Below, one piece after another: positions 1-10,112 of a stretch of 64,000 nt of DNA. Each line of letters opens with the position of its first letter. The stretch's first letter is position 1. Where the stretch lies: contig JAGTJL010000008.1 in assembly GCA_020746875.1 (NCBI GenBank), positions 2,666,001-2,730,000 of the forward strand, given 5' to 3'. Made by a program: the position numbers and the translations under genes. This stretch comes from Rhexocercosporidium sp. MPI-PUGE-AT-0058. Its lineage: Eukaryota; Ascomycota; Leotiomycetes; Helotiales. The notes beneath the pieces were generated by a model. That model searched no databases. It was given only the letters and a program-made list of their open reading frames with translations, and was not told where the DNA came from.

Positions 1-825
1 AATCGGAATGGGCGCCTAAACCAATCTCTTCGTCTTCATTGAGGTCCGAGAGGGGCTTGGGGTTTGTGCTGGGTGGATAGCGAATTAAACGGGCGATACC
101 TCCTGGGTGTGTCATCATGGGGTCGAAGAAATTTTCTGGGAGGGCGAGGGAGAGGGCGAAGAGTCGGAAGAGATGTCTTGATAACTGGAGGACCTAGACA
201 GCGTCAGTACACAATTCCCATAAATCCGATGCCAACGCAAGAACCTTACATGGCCGTAGTATTTCGCAATCCCCTCGTAGAACCCAGGCAGTTCAGATTC
301 TTTAGGCCATAAATTCACACCTCCTTCGGCCTTCCCATCCAACTCCACATATTTGCCATCTCCTCCCGTGGGATCAAGTCCAGACTCATACCCCCAATTA
401 AACGCCTCCTTTGTCTCCTTAGTCGTGAAATTATTCACCGACGAAGCAGAAGCCGGTTCATACCCACGGAAGTAGTCATTCTGCTTCATATGTATAGCCT
501 CCTTCTGCTCCTCCGACAGTTCATAGAAGAAGCGTTTCGCCAGCTTCAACACGTTGTTGCAGACAATGCTTGGAATTCCATGCCCGGTAATGAAGAAGAA
601 TCCTACTTTTGTGCAGGCTTCGTTTATCTCTTTCGCGACGGCCTGTCGGTCAGAGAGGGAGGAGGAGAAGGACCGAGTAAGGTCGATTAGTGGGATGGAG
701 CGGAAGGAGGGTGCAGTGGTGGTGGCGGAGAGACGGGTTTGGAGATATTGCTCTGCCTCGAGTGCTGCTTTGAGGGAGCTTTGGATTCCTCCTGTCTGGG
801 GAGGATTTGCTATTGCCGCCGCCAT
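1..825 (-). CDS. 2OG-Fe(II) oxygenase (isopenicillin N synthase-like), 3' end outside window
   Basis: Likely a non-heme iron dioxygenase that uses 2-oxoglutarate and O2 to oxidise a small molecule; the substrate cannot be read. Exon 1 runs 825-250 (192 codons) and holds a typical DIOX_N domain: the IPLIDLTRS start, VGFFFITGHGIP, and the NDYFRGYEP/KEAFNWGYE segments. A 56-nt intron (249-194, GTAAGG...ctgac...TAG) restores the frame, and exon 2 from 193 continues with HVLQLSRHLFRLFALSLALP, then PGGIARLIRYP and GLGAHSD. That last motif supplies the H and D of the HxD iron triad at bases 8-10 and 2-4, where the window ends, so the distal His and the 2OG-binding Arg are missing here. Start chosen at the first Met of the conserved frame. 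The family is seen clearly; the role is not known. Confidence 0.9.
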
Positions 826-2149
826 TTCTCAATCCTCTCTCTCGGGTCCTTGTGACGAGAGTACGAGGAGTTGAAGAGGACTCTTGAGAATTATATCATT
901 TTCTTATCGTTATCGTCCAGCATGCAAAGGTGGGGGAAGGAGGTCGCCGCTCTCCACTTTCGGATATCCCTCCCTTATTCAAACCTCTTATTAATCTTTT
1001 GTTGTTACAATGGCTCATTACTCCAGTACCTTGTGTATCTTTTCAATTCATATATTCTAGCGTCGACTTCTCATTTTGTATGGTGCTTCTGGCCGCATTG
1101 TGGGGAGTAAAATTCGTGGATTCTCAACCTAGATGTAAAATGTAACAATTATCAATGGTCAGCATTCTTGTGAGACGTTTTCATTTCGCATCTAACCATA
1201 AAAGAACCTGGAAGGAAAGCTGCCAACTAGTTCGGGTACTATTCGAGATCTGATGGACATGTTTACACAGGGCTCGCTTCGAATCCTATTCTTCTTCCTT
1301 GGAATAACATGGCTTAGCACGTCAGAAGTAAGTCGTTCCTTTAGTAGAGGGTCTTTCGTCGAAAGTAGCAGGTGTTGCTATTTCATCACATTTTTCAAGC
1401 TCTACATTTGATCGCGGGTAAATGTTGGTTTATCATGTAACCTTGTGCCTCAACCTTGCAGTCATCACTCGGTGAGAACGCCTCTGACTCCTCGCCATGG
1501 AGCCCTGGCTCGCTTACCATAGCAATCTCCAGTGGACAACAACCCGTCTGGTAAAGTAATCCGGTGTCCTTTTCGATGGGTGAAGATGCATGAACCATGA
1601 GTCATTCGACAAGGCTCCATGTCGGGTTGATTGTTAGATGAGTGAGTACGAGTAAAATGGATCGCATTCGTATTTCCAGACCCTAAAATCATACGTTGTC
1701 TGTTCAGGCAGCAATATAAACCACCAAGAAACCGACAACTTCCCCCAGTGTCATCACGCCAAAGATGATTAGCGATCGACTGCAGCGCCGCAACGCCAGC
1801 AGAACGCCAGGCAGCCACCCATACAAGCATGGACAAGGCTGAGTTGATATCGATCTTCCCCACAGGCTTGTCCTAACGATGTAACGTCAGGCTGCTGCTG
1901 AATGGTTGCTTCGTACGCCCGGCTCGATTAGCGAGATGCTTATGGGCTCGAGGCGTCCTCAAATGACAGTTAGAAATGAGGCTCAGTACTTAAGTAAGAA
2001 GGCTTGGTACAGGGGAAACTTTTGTAGATCAATCCTTCAACCTTTGTCATTCGATCATATATGCCCATACCCGACTTGTTAAAGACGGCCCTTTGCAAGT
2101 GTCCGTAACCATCAAAAAGACACAAGCCAACGACACAACCACGTCCATC
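826..2149. other. intergenic, no supported gene
   Basis: Separates the divergent 2OG oxygenase (-) and tubby-like gene (+), so it should hold both promoters. Open frames such as 1465-1863 (-) have no recognisable domain, splice pattern or coding-like composition. I see no RNA gene or repeat. Confidence 0.5.
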
Positions 2150-2977
2150 ATGGCCGAACCTCTGCCACCCTACTCCAAGGCTCCCCCAGGTCAAAGCACA
2201 GTCAATGGAGGATCAGCCCCTCTCACATTTTACTCTACGAACGAAACTACAGAAGATTCTCCAATCGAATACACCCCAACATCGCACAAAACAGGTTCAA
2301 TATCTACAACAATCACCTCGTACAACAATTCGATCCACAAACCCTACAACAACAGCCGTTTCCCTCAAACATTTGGCATATACCACGCATCAGGAACAAG
2401 TTCCGACCTCGTCATCGCCCTTCGTAATCAGGATCCCAACCCCCTGTTCCACATCACAACCCACAACAGCTGGAGTAGCAAACCAAGCGTAGTTCTCCAC
2501 TCAAGCGGTCTATGCACTTCTCCTCAACTAGCGACCGCAAAATTCACGAGCTTCAGCAGTGATGTTGAACTCAGTATTCTAGCACAATCGACAGGACGAG
2601 CAATGACCACCGAGACGATGAAGAAAGACCGCAGCCAGCATTCATGTCAGTACTTCACCGTTGAAATTGGAGGCAGCCAGACACCAGAACGCTTCGAGTG
2701 GAAGAATAGCCAGGGAAGTGAAGTGCGGAGTTTGAATGGAAAGAAGCACGGCATGAAGCTCGTGAGAACAAAGACGGGTGAAGTGGTTGTTGCGTGGGCG
2801 CCGCCGAATTCCGGGACGAGGAAGAGGGGGAAGATGGCGTTTCTGAGTAGAGATGCGCTGGGAGAGAAGTTTGAGGTTATGGCTGTGGTGTCGATTTTGG
2901 CAATTATGGAGAAGGGGAGGAGGGGGAGTGGAGGGGGTGCTGCGGCTGCTATTGCTGGTGCTGGAGCTGCGAGTTGA
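2150..2977 (+). CDS. tubby C-terminal/LURP-one-like conserved fungal protein
   Basis: Single-exon protein of 275 residues. The frame is open from 2093, but the Met at 2150 (MAEPLPPYSKAP) fits fungal relatives better: a Pro-rich N-terminus, then a beta-strand-rich core. The core has the features I associate with fungal tubby-C-like/LURP1-related proteins: LTFYSTNET near the start, FGIYHASGTSSDLVIALRN, PLFHITTHNSWSSKPSVVLH, and a late RFEWKNSQGSEV segment followed by KLVRTKTGEVVVAW. The C-terminus has a hydrophobic stretch (EVMAVVSILAIME) and an Ala/Gly tail. The biological role of these proteins in fungi is not established; lipid or membrane scaffold functions are only inferred from the tubby fold. 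No close functional neighbour. Confidence 0.65.
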   Translation: MAEPLPPYSKAPPGQSTVNGGSAPLTFYSTNETTEDSPIEYTPTSHKTGSISTTITSYNNSIHKPYNNSRFPQTFGIYHASGTSSDLVIALRNQDPNPLFHITTHNSWSSKPSVVLHSSGLCTSPQLATAKFTSFSSDVELSILAQSTGRAMTTETMKKDRSQHSCQYFTVEIGGSQTPERFEWKNSQGSEVRSLNGKKHGMKLVRTKTGEVVVAWAPPNSGTRKRGKMAFLSRDALGEKFEVMAVVSILAIMEKGRRGSGGGAAAAIAGAGAAS

Positions 2978-3419
2978 GGTGGTGGGTGTTAGCTGAGGGG
3001 AAGAGGGAAAAGCCCACATGGACTGGTGCGAAGCGTGGGTTCTGTTATCTGTGTACATAATGTCATATTCATCTCTCGTTTGCATTCATTGCTCAGACTT
3101 CAGAGCCTGAAACTGTTCCTAGATCTTGACCAATAGTACGCGAACAGTCCTCCTTCTGTTATATTGTTGAATTGGACAGTATAAGAATTGATCGTGTAAA
3201 GTCTTGTTCCTTACTTGCATAATCACTCATTTTACTTTTTTGAGTCGACTAACCACATGTGAGCATACAAATTGTGTGAAAGTGTGCCCTCGTGGAACGA
3301 TCGAGTCGCCAAGATCAAAAGACTGCACAGTCAACCAATCTGTACTAGCAGCTCGTCGAACGAAGTTCTGCTGGATCAAAGCCGCTTCCATGAATTGCGG
3401 TTTTCCGATTATTCTATAG
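2978..3419. other. intergenic; probably holds the missing 5' exon(s) of the next gene
   Basis: About 440 nt. The membrane-protein exon that starts at 3420 directly follows an acceptor-like ctatag, so an upstream exon should lie here, but I could not fix one with confidence. Confidence 0.3.
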
Positions 3420-3919
3420 ATTATCCAGTTCATCACGATATCCGTCTACATAAACGCCGCAGCCTTTGTCATGGCTGCTATTGCTCTAAAGAGGGAGCTG
3501 GGTGTACTAGGACCCTACGTGCTACCCTGTTTAATTTCACTTTCCTGACGACGTTAGATCCTACCTCACAATCCTGATCTTCTTCTTCCTCTTGTTCATC
3601 CTCATGGGCAACGAAGCCGTGTTCATCATACGCCGAACTCTAACCCCAGATCTCTACGTAAAGTCACAAATAGTCGAGATCTCCCTCTTCATCATGACTC
3701 TCCTCTCAATCGAGGTCTTTAGATTAGCTTGGAGGAAGCGAGATATCAATCACAGTAATGCTATGCTCACCAAAATCATTGGGTCTACTCTACTCGCTAG
3801 GTAAGTACAAGGTCGATCAGACTTGGGAAGCTATTGACCGAAGCAGTATCTCGTTTGGACTCGGTTTGGTTCTGGCTTGGATTGAGCAACAGAGTCGTGC
3901 ATGTGGGATTCAATCGTAG
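3420..3919 (+). CDS. putative multi-pass membrane protein, 5' end unresolved
   Basis: Three exons can be joined by splice signals with matching phase: 3420-3502 (after acceptor ctatag), 3558-3800, and 3847-3919 ending in TAG. Intron 3503-3557 begins GTGTAC and ends CTGACGACGTTAG; intron 3801-3846 begins GTAAGTAC, has an attgac branch site and ends GCAG. The joined product has at least four hydrophobic helices: VYINAAAFVMAAIAL, YLTILIFFFLLFILMG, VEISLFIMTLLSIEVF and SISFGLGLVLAWIE. The balance of splice sites, phase and hydrophobic pattern argues for a real gene, but I do not recognise the family and no initiator Met is assigned. A minus-strand frame at 3831-4265 overlaps its last exon. Confidence 0.45.
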
Positions 3920-4265
3920 TTACTCCCGTTGATGAGGAAGTCACCCCATGCACAATAATAAACCCAGCAAGGAAGTACCTCTTCCACGACCAAGAATTTC
4001 CCTTCAATTTCGAACCCGCGTCCGCGTTCGGATTCAAATACGCCATCGAGCTAGGCGAAGCGTTCGCTTCTTCTCCCCAATCTCCATCCCCGGGGGTATA
4101 AGGCGTCGAAGGCGGTGCGTTCAGGAATGGTGGGGATGTGGGCGTGGTGGATCCGAAACCGTAGCTTCGCCGGTGGAGGGTGTAGATCTGGTCTATTTCT
4201 TGGTCGATTTCTTGTGAGCCTTCGGCTTCGGCTTCGATTCGTTGGCGTTCGATTTGCCGTTCCAT
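3831..4265 (-). CDS. hypothetical charged/Pro-rich protein, doubtful
   Basis: Open frame of 144 codons on the minus strand. It starts with a Glu/Arg/Gln-rich helix (MERQIERQRIEAEAEGSQE), then a Ser/Thr/Pro-rich stretch with TPTSPPFLNAPPSTPYTP. The frame stays open upstream of the Met. The composition looks protein-like for the first 100 residues, and it could be the 3' part of a convergent gene. It overlaps the last exon of the plus-strand membrane-protein model by about 90 nt, and no upstream exon is certain. No function can be proposed. Confidence 0.25.
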   Translation of the reverse strand: MERQIERQRIEAEAEGSQEIDQEIDQIYTLHRRSYGFGSTTPTSPPFLNAPPSTPYTPGDGDWGEEANASPSSMAYLNPNADAGSKLKGNSWSWKRYFLAGFIIVHGVTSSSTGVTTIESHMHDSVAQSKPEPNRVQTRYCFGQ

Positions 4266-5825
4266 TTCAACTTGGAGGTCGCGTGAGCGTTGGCGATTTT
4301 GGATGAGGGTGCGTGGGGAGTTGGGGGAGTAGGTAGGGAGGGGGTTGTTTATTTTAGAGTTGAATTAGGTTTGTGATTTCGCTGTTGTGCTGTTTGTTTT
4401 TGTTTTGGATTTCGTGGAGGATTGTTGATTGCGAGCTTAGCGATGGAATGTGGACCGGGAGATAGGGTTTATCTCATCTATGCAGACTAGATGGGGTGTT
4501 GTGCTGGTTGGTTAAAGAGGTGTGGATCAGTTTGCGTTGAGGTAGATGGGTTGGTTACAATGTACTACTTTCGTTGTTCGGTGGCCACGGGTGAGTGTTG
4601 TTTGATGAAGGAAGGATACGGTGTATACATTTGAATGGAGGTAAGTTGTTGTATTTTTCTACTTGAGGGGAAAGTGGAAGGCTTGGGATTTGGGTCTTGA
4701 CTCTAGATTCAGACTTTAGTGAGGGTGGCCGGTGCTTCATTTCTTTGTGCTCTTTGTTGATATGCTCGCTTGCGGGTTTCAGTAGTTGGCTTTGTTTGGG
4801 TATTTGGGGAGGTGGTCTTTATTAAGTGAACATTTGCGGAGAGCGCCACTCTTGAATGTGTAAGCTTCGGGAAGTAAATACGAATATACCTTGCTCGAGC
4901 GGGATTATAGTGGTTCTCAACGAGGGGCAGGAAAGCGGAAAGTGGAATGATTTACGGATCTTGAATTGTCTGAAATCACACTTTCATACGTCCACATTCA
5001 AACAATACAGATCGTAAGCTCACCCGCGTCGCCCGAACCGCATTTCCTCACTCAGACTCTATAGGGGTCAAGGATCAAGGGGTGGCCAATCCTGGATGAT
5101 GCAGAATTGAAAGAACGCTGCACAGCGGAAGTGAAATGAGCGGTTCTATAGCGTTGTTGGTTTTTTGGAATCTGCAACTAATCGGTTGCGCATTTAGAGA
5201 AATAAATAAGAAGTTGCTAGAACGGCATCTGCCACAAACTGTAACTTTCATACAAAGTTTATTCTAGAAGCGAGAATTTTGGGCTTCAATGGGCGGGCAA
5301 GGGTGTCCCAATTCCGGAGAACAGGGCCAGGCTGCAATAATGGGAGTCGAGGATCAAAAGTCTTGACGAAATTGATTATGACTAGTGAAGGTTTAGACGT
5401 CTACTCCGCCATTAGAAAGCAGTGCTTGGCGACAAGGGTGCGAAGCTGGTCTCGCTCGAATGCACATCTTCTGATACAGTTCGACAGGTAATCTAGCCTC
5501 GTAGGTAAGTCATGTGAGATGGTTGATAATTAGTGCAGCTCGTTGTTGTGTTTGTTGGTGGTATTTTGGGTTGTTAGCGCACAGGCGAGCGCCAAGAAGC
5601 TGGAACGGAGTATAGTTGCAGCGTGGTCAGTGTTTCACCTGTTCGCTCATGATGGGTCACGCTGCTCATAACTTCGCCTGCCCTGTTGATTTACACGCTG
5701 CCAAATGAACAGAGCGCCTGGCCGTCATGATCCTTTCCCGTAGCTTGCGGAAGGCCTCTCAGCAATGTTTACTACCAATTTCTCGCACTCGCAGCAACCT
5801 CTCTACCGTCTAAACCCCTCTCGAA
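4266..5825. other. intergenic, no supported gene
   Basis: A 1.5-kb stretch. A minus-strand coiled-coil-like frame near 4350-4440 (QSTILHEIQNKNKQ) could belong to the doubtful minus gene but ends in a stop without a clear donor site. Otherwise I see only short open frames without domains. The last 300 nt should include the promoter of the phosphotransferase gene at 5826. Confidence 0.4.
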
Positions 5826-7560
5826 ATGGATGACGGTCTAGATCTCTTCCGTTATACCTCTGGTAGATGGATGTACGTCTCTGGTGTAACTCGAGGCGTG
5901 CGACGCTAATGCCTGAACGTGATAGATATAACGAATCTCTACGCCTTAAAGAACGGATCCTACATTTCAACGTCGTCGAGCTCAAGAAAGCTGCTGCCGC
6001 AGCTGTCAACAAAGATGCAGCCAAAGTTCAAAGCTTCCGTAAACTTGCCGAAGGCGGTTTCAATAGAGCCTTCGAGCTCACGATTGACGGCCTCCAAGTT
6101 ATCGCAAGACTTCCATATCCTTCAACATATCCAAAGCACTTTTCTGTTGCCAGTGAAGTAGCTACTATGAATCTTGTTAGATCATATGGTGTACCTGTTC
6201 CGAAAGTTCTGGACTATTCAGATACAAGCAACAATGCAGTTGGCGCCGAGTACATGATCATGGAGAAGGTTCATGGTAGAGATCTTGGAGATGTCTGGTA
6301 CGAACTTTCGGAAAAGGAGCGTATGAAAGTCGTAGTCCAAGTCGCGAGAGTGGAGCCAGTCTTGTTCTCCATTGCTTTGCCTGCATGCGGAAGCGTCTAC
6401 TACAAGCGTGACCTAGGAATTGGCACCGAAACCGTGGATATTGCAGTAGGCAAAGGTGCAGGCGAAGACGCAGGTGGAAGTGCCGGACAGTTGTGTATCG
6501 GCCCTGATGTGGCGCAGAAATGGTGGTATGACAAGCGGTCACAGTTGTCAGTCCCCCGTGGACCTTGTAAGTATAAAAACCATGTGAAATGTTACTCTTG
6601 GATTTAGTATTGCTGACACTATGAACAGTCTTGCAGGCAGACCAGGCGTTCACAGTAGGAGCGGCAAAGGAGTTGGTATGGCTCAAAACGCACGCTCGCC
6701 CTCGTCTTCCTTATATTATCCCACACAGAGAACTCCACGGCTACCAAAAGGTGTCTCCGGCGGATCATGTAGCCAGTGTCGAAAAATATCTCCAAATTGC
6801 TCCTCATCTGGTCCCTGCCGATGAGGACTACTTACTTCGGCCAACTCTACGTCATCCGGATTTCCAGCCACGAAATATCTTCGTAACAGATGATTTCACT
6901 ATTACTGGCATAATTGATTGGCAGCACTGCTCGGTTTTGCCTCTAATACTTCAGGCAGGTGTACCAGAATACTTCCAGAATTTTGGAGACGACGAATCAC
7001 TCCGACTGAAGAAGCCATCTCTTCCCAAATCGTTCAATCACATGAACGATGCAGACCAAGCACAAGCATTAGAGCAGCACCGAAGACGGCAGCTTCACTA
7101 CTATTACTTCGTTGCCACGTACAAGTATAACAAACCCCACTTCGACGCCCTTTGCCTGGACTCTACCATGCCGAAGCAGAAACTCCAGCAATACGCAAGT
7201 ACGCCCTGGGACGGCGATAATATAAGTCTCAAGGCAGAGCTGATTCGTGCAGTCAAGAACTGGCCAGTGCTTACTGCAAGCAAGAGCGGCAACGTTCCTG
7301 TGTGTCCGATATACTTCTCAGACGAAGAAGTAGAACAGTGCTTGCGCATCGAGGCAGAGCAAAACGATATTGATGTACAGATGGAGAAGATACGTGACCG
7401 AATTGGGATCGGTACCGATGGCTGGACCTCGAATGAGCGATACGAGGATGCCTGTGAAGAGAATGAGCATGTGAAAGCAGAAGCTCTAGATGGAGAGGAT
7501 GATGCTACGAGGAACGAGATTCTCGAAAATTGGCCGTTCGATGATCATGAGGAATATTAG
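5826..7560 (+). CDS. APH-family phosphotransferase (aminoglycoside phosphotransferase-like)
   Basis: Fungal member of the APH/choline kinase-like fold; such proteins are widespread in filamentous fungi and their substrates are mostly unknown. Three exons: 5826-5872, 5926-6566, 6629-7560 (introns 53 and 62 nt, GTACGT and GTAAGT donors), giving 539 residues. The first junction makes the family's hallmark start, TSGRWIYNESLRLKERI. N-lobe: KLAEGGFNRAFELTIDGLQVIARLP. Then MIMEKVHGRDLGDVWY, LFSIALPACGSVYYKRDL and CIGPDVAQKWWYDKRSQL. The catalytic loop is RHPDFQPRNIFV (HxD...N), followed by the metal-binding GIIDWQHCSVLPL. The C-terminus is acidic (EDACEENEHVKAEALDGEDD). All catalytic residues are present, so it is probably active. 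A decayed relative lies just downstream at 7785. Confidence 0.92.
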
Positions 7561-7784
7561 TGCATCCGAAGGCGCCTTTGATTAGCATCGCGATACCCAA
7601 TGTCCTGTTTTTTCCAGCTCGATCATTTCTCCAGCAGCAGCTTAATGAAGAGCCTAAGTCAGTGGTGAAGAGGGAGGAGCGAGCGTTCTGGGCGAAGCTC
7701 GACTCCCTGTTACCTGACTCATCGCTTCCCAATTCCGTCCATCCAGTGGTCTCTTGATCTCGTTCTCCCCTTAACGTCGTTATT

Positions 7785-8590
7785 ATGACGAAGTTTATAT
7801 ACTCCGACTCCGATCTCTCGGCATCCTTAAACACAGGTTCGAAGCAGATCGCTAAGGCAAAAGAGCTCGCTCGGTCCCACCTCAATATCCGGGCCACGAA
7901 GGCTCGAGGAGTGGATATCCAAGGATTCTTGACTAGGACCTTGATCGTGACGATCGAATCTGGCGAGAAGGTTATCGTCCAGTTTCTAGTTGAACCTCTC
8001 GACATTGACACATTCCAACGTGCCCATTAGGCGCTTGGGGATGTGGTACCCGACACTGCGAAGATTAGGGACGAAGATCTCGAACGCGAAGAGATCTGGC
8101 CATATTACATGACTTTTATCCCAGGCCGAACGTGGCGGCCGAACGTGGCGGAGAAGTGCTGCGTTCGTTAACTGTGCACTGAATGTCGCATGCGCCAAAT
8201 CGTTGGGCAAGATCCTCTCCCATGGCTTCGTCGCCTACGACAGCACCGCCTTCATTTGGGAAATATTGTGCCTAGGGTTGTTGAAGATGCTTCAATCCGC
8301 AATGATCAATGAGAAGAATCAGCCCCGGACTGATCAAATAAAGCCCTTCTGAGAAGACATTCAAAGATTCCTCGACAACTCAGATCAGCTCAAAATCCTT
8401 CCGCTATTCATCTCACACGCCGACCTCAACCACGTAAATATCCTTTTAGGGGATAGTGAGGTATCGGGGACTGTCGATTGGGAACTCTCGTCTAACCTTC
8501 CTTTCGGCATGGGGTGTTGCAGAATCCACGACCTCGTCGGGAAGTTGACTGGTGGCGAGTTTCGCATGCTGGAAGGATTTGAGGATGCAG
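7785..8590 (+). pseudogene. decayed APH-family phosphotransferase
   Basis: Remnant of a second phosphotransferase. Frame 1 starts MTKFIYSDSDLSASLNTG and reads VIVQFLVEPLDIDTFQ.AH, then hits TAG at 8028-8030. The same frame continues with family-like sequence (ALGDVVPDTAKI, EIWPYYMTFIPGRTW) to a TAA. The homology then moves to another frame (SLGKILSHGFVAYDSTAF), meets a TGA near 8352, and goes on to ILPLFISHADLNHVNILL and VSGTVDWELSSNLPFGM, the catalytic HxD...N loop and the metal-binding VDW. At least three stops and one frame change make it non-functional. It is a different APH subfamily from its intact neighbour, so it is not a simple tandem copy. Confidence 0.8.
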
Positions 8591-9174
8591 ACGCTCTACG
8601 ACCTCGACGTAAAAGTAGAGCGCTCCCCGTCCTCGCTCTACACACACACTCTGTTCTTCCTCTCCATCGCGACACCCTTCGCTTGTGCCGTTTTTCCACC
8701 CACCCTGCAGGCACCAGCAGCAGCACTACCTACCTTTTCCCGCCAAGTGGGAATGGCGAGCGGGTGTTCCATGTCGAGCAGTTGGCCCCTCTCCGTCGAC
8801 TTTCCGGCGCTCGAAAACCCTTCACCTTCCCTCGCAGACCTGTTTCGATCGCGTCATGGATCGGATACTCTCTGCTAAGCCTAACCACAGCTGGTCTACC
8901 TGGGCAGCGCCATTTTCCCTCGAGCGAACGCGATCCCCAAAACACCTTCCCTTTCCTTTACCACGAGTCACCCAACCGGTCCCTGCCCTTCGACTTTCCT
9001 CAACAACACGCAGCGGCTCTCCACCCTCGCTGCCTGAACGCGATCCTCTACCTGCCTCGCTTTCCCAATCTCAACGTACGTTCTCGCAATCGGCCGGCCT
9101 GGAATCACGGTAGTCCGAATTTATATAACTTAATTACCCCTGAACCCCTGAATTCCCTGACTCGCTGAGAACCT
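8591..9174. other. C-rich stretch after the pseudogene, origin unknown
   Basis: Pyrimidine-rich sequence with overlapping Ser/Pro/Leu/Arg-rich open frames on the plus strand (for example 8509-9168). The frames look like composition artefacts, although a decayed transposon gag-like region cannot be ruled out given the AT-rich island that follows. Confidence 0.25.
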
Positions 9175-9560
9175 CGTAAGTGCACCTATCGTCACAGTAT
9201 TTTAATTAAAAAGACGCGCTAAGATAGCGCTATTACCTTCCTTTTATTAGTTCTTTATCGTAAAAGACGCAGCTTAACTCATAAGTAAGAGCTCGTTCTT
9301 CTAAGAAAGCGGTAAAACCAGTAGAACTAAAAGTATACTCAATTCAGGCTATCGGGGCTTATAACTTATTACTAGGATATTCACGATTAGACCAGGAAGT
9401 ATTAAGGTGCTAGGTTATTAATTGATTTATGATATTAATTATAATATTAGTGATATCTATAGATACGCTCTCTAATGACTAATAGTCTGACTTGCGTGGC
9501 AGAGTTTGCATCCGACTCTGTCCACATGACTAACCCGTGACTTAAACTAGCATAAACCTG
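9175..9560. other. AT-rich, possibly RIP-mutated island
   Basis: Sharp shift to AT-rich sequence, dense in TA and TTAA/TAAT steps, between two pseudogenes. All six frames are closed by many stops. This is what repeat-induced point mutation leaves of a transposon in Pezizomycotina, but I cannot name the element or see its ends. Confidence 0.4.
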
Positions 9561-9568
9561 CAATAAAA

Positions 9569-10112
9569 ATGCATCGACTTTTGCTAACAACTTTGGCAGC
9601 TCTCTTGACGTGCGCATTTCTATGTATTAACTTCCTCTATGAAGAAATAAAACTAAGAGAAGATGATATTGTCAAATTTCCAGCCATTGATTTTGCCGCT
9701 ACAGACTCAGAGTCCTCTGGTGACAATCATGCGAAATGCAAATCTTTCCCGGAAGCTGGACTGGCCCTTCGATGCTGAACGGACAAAGCTTAACGAGTCA
9801 CTTGATAGGTCATTATTGAAACCAGTGTTTGCAGCTGCGGCATGGTATGCAGGCACTCGTTTCGACGCAACAAGATGCAATTTTGCCATCAGTCCTCTAG
9901 GAAATACCCGTTTATTCGTTGACGGCGCTGCCACGACTCTTACGGAATGACCTGGTGGCGATACCTGTGAAGCGAGCCGCAATACTCAAGGTAATTGTAC
10001 ACAAGGATGATTCCCAACGTATGTCATGAATGTTACGACGGTCAAGCACGTTCAAGCTAGAGTCGCGTTCGCAAGGAAGAGGAACGTGAGGATAATCATC
10101 AAGTAAGTCAGA
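9569..10112 (+). pseudogene. 5' remnant of a secreted FAD-linked oxidase (BBE/6-HDNO type)
   Basis: Starts with a plausible signal peptide (MHRLLLTTLAALLTCAFLC) and reads to KCKSFPEAG in one frame. It then continues in another frame as LDWPFDAERTKLNESL, RSLLKPVFAAA and FVDGAATTLTE. In-frame TGA codons follow at the expected Trp (TE*PGGDTC) and in the TQG*FPTYV motif, before VKHVQARVAFARKRNVRIIIK and a GTAAGT donor-like site. Intact fungal FAD_binding_4 oxidases have exactly this order: CKCFPGD-like motif, WP...LN, GGFPTYV, then the covalent-FAD region. Nothing downstream resembles the rest of the enzyme, so only about the first 170 codons survive. Confidence 0.7.

Noticed and set aside
1465..1863. 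132-codon minus-strand frame
   Set aside because: No recognisable motif and mixed Cys/His/Trp composition typical of non-coding translation.
8591..9168. Overlapping Ser/Pro-rich frames that might be a transposon gag
   Set aside because: No zinc knuckle, protease or reverse transcriptase motif; composition alone explains the open frames.
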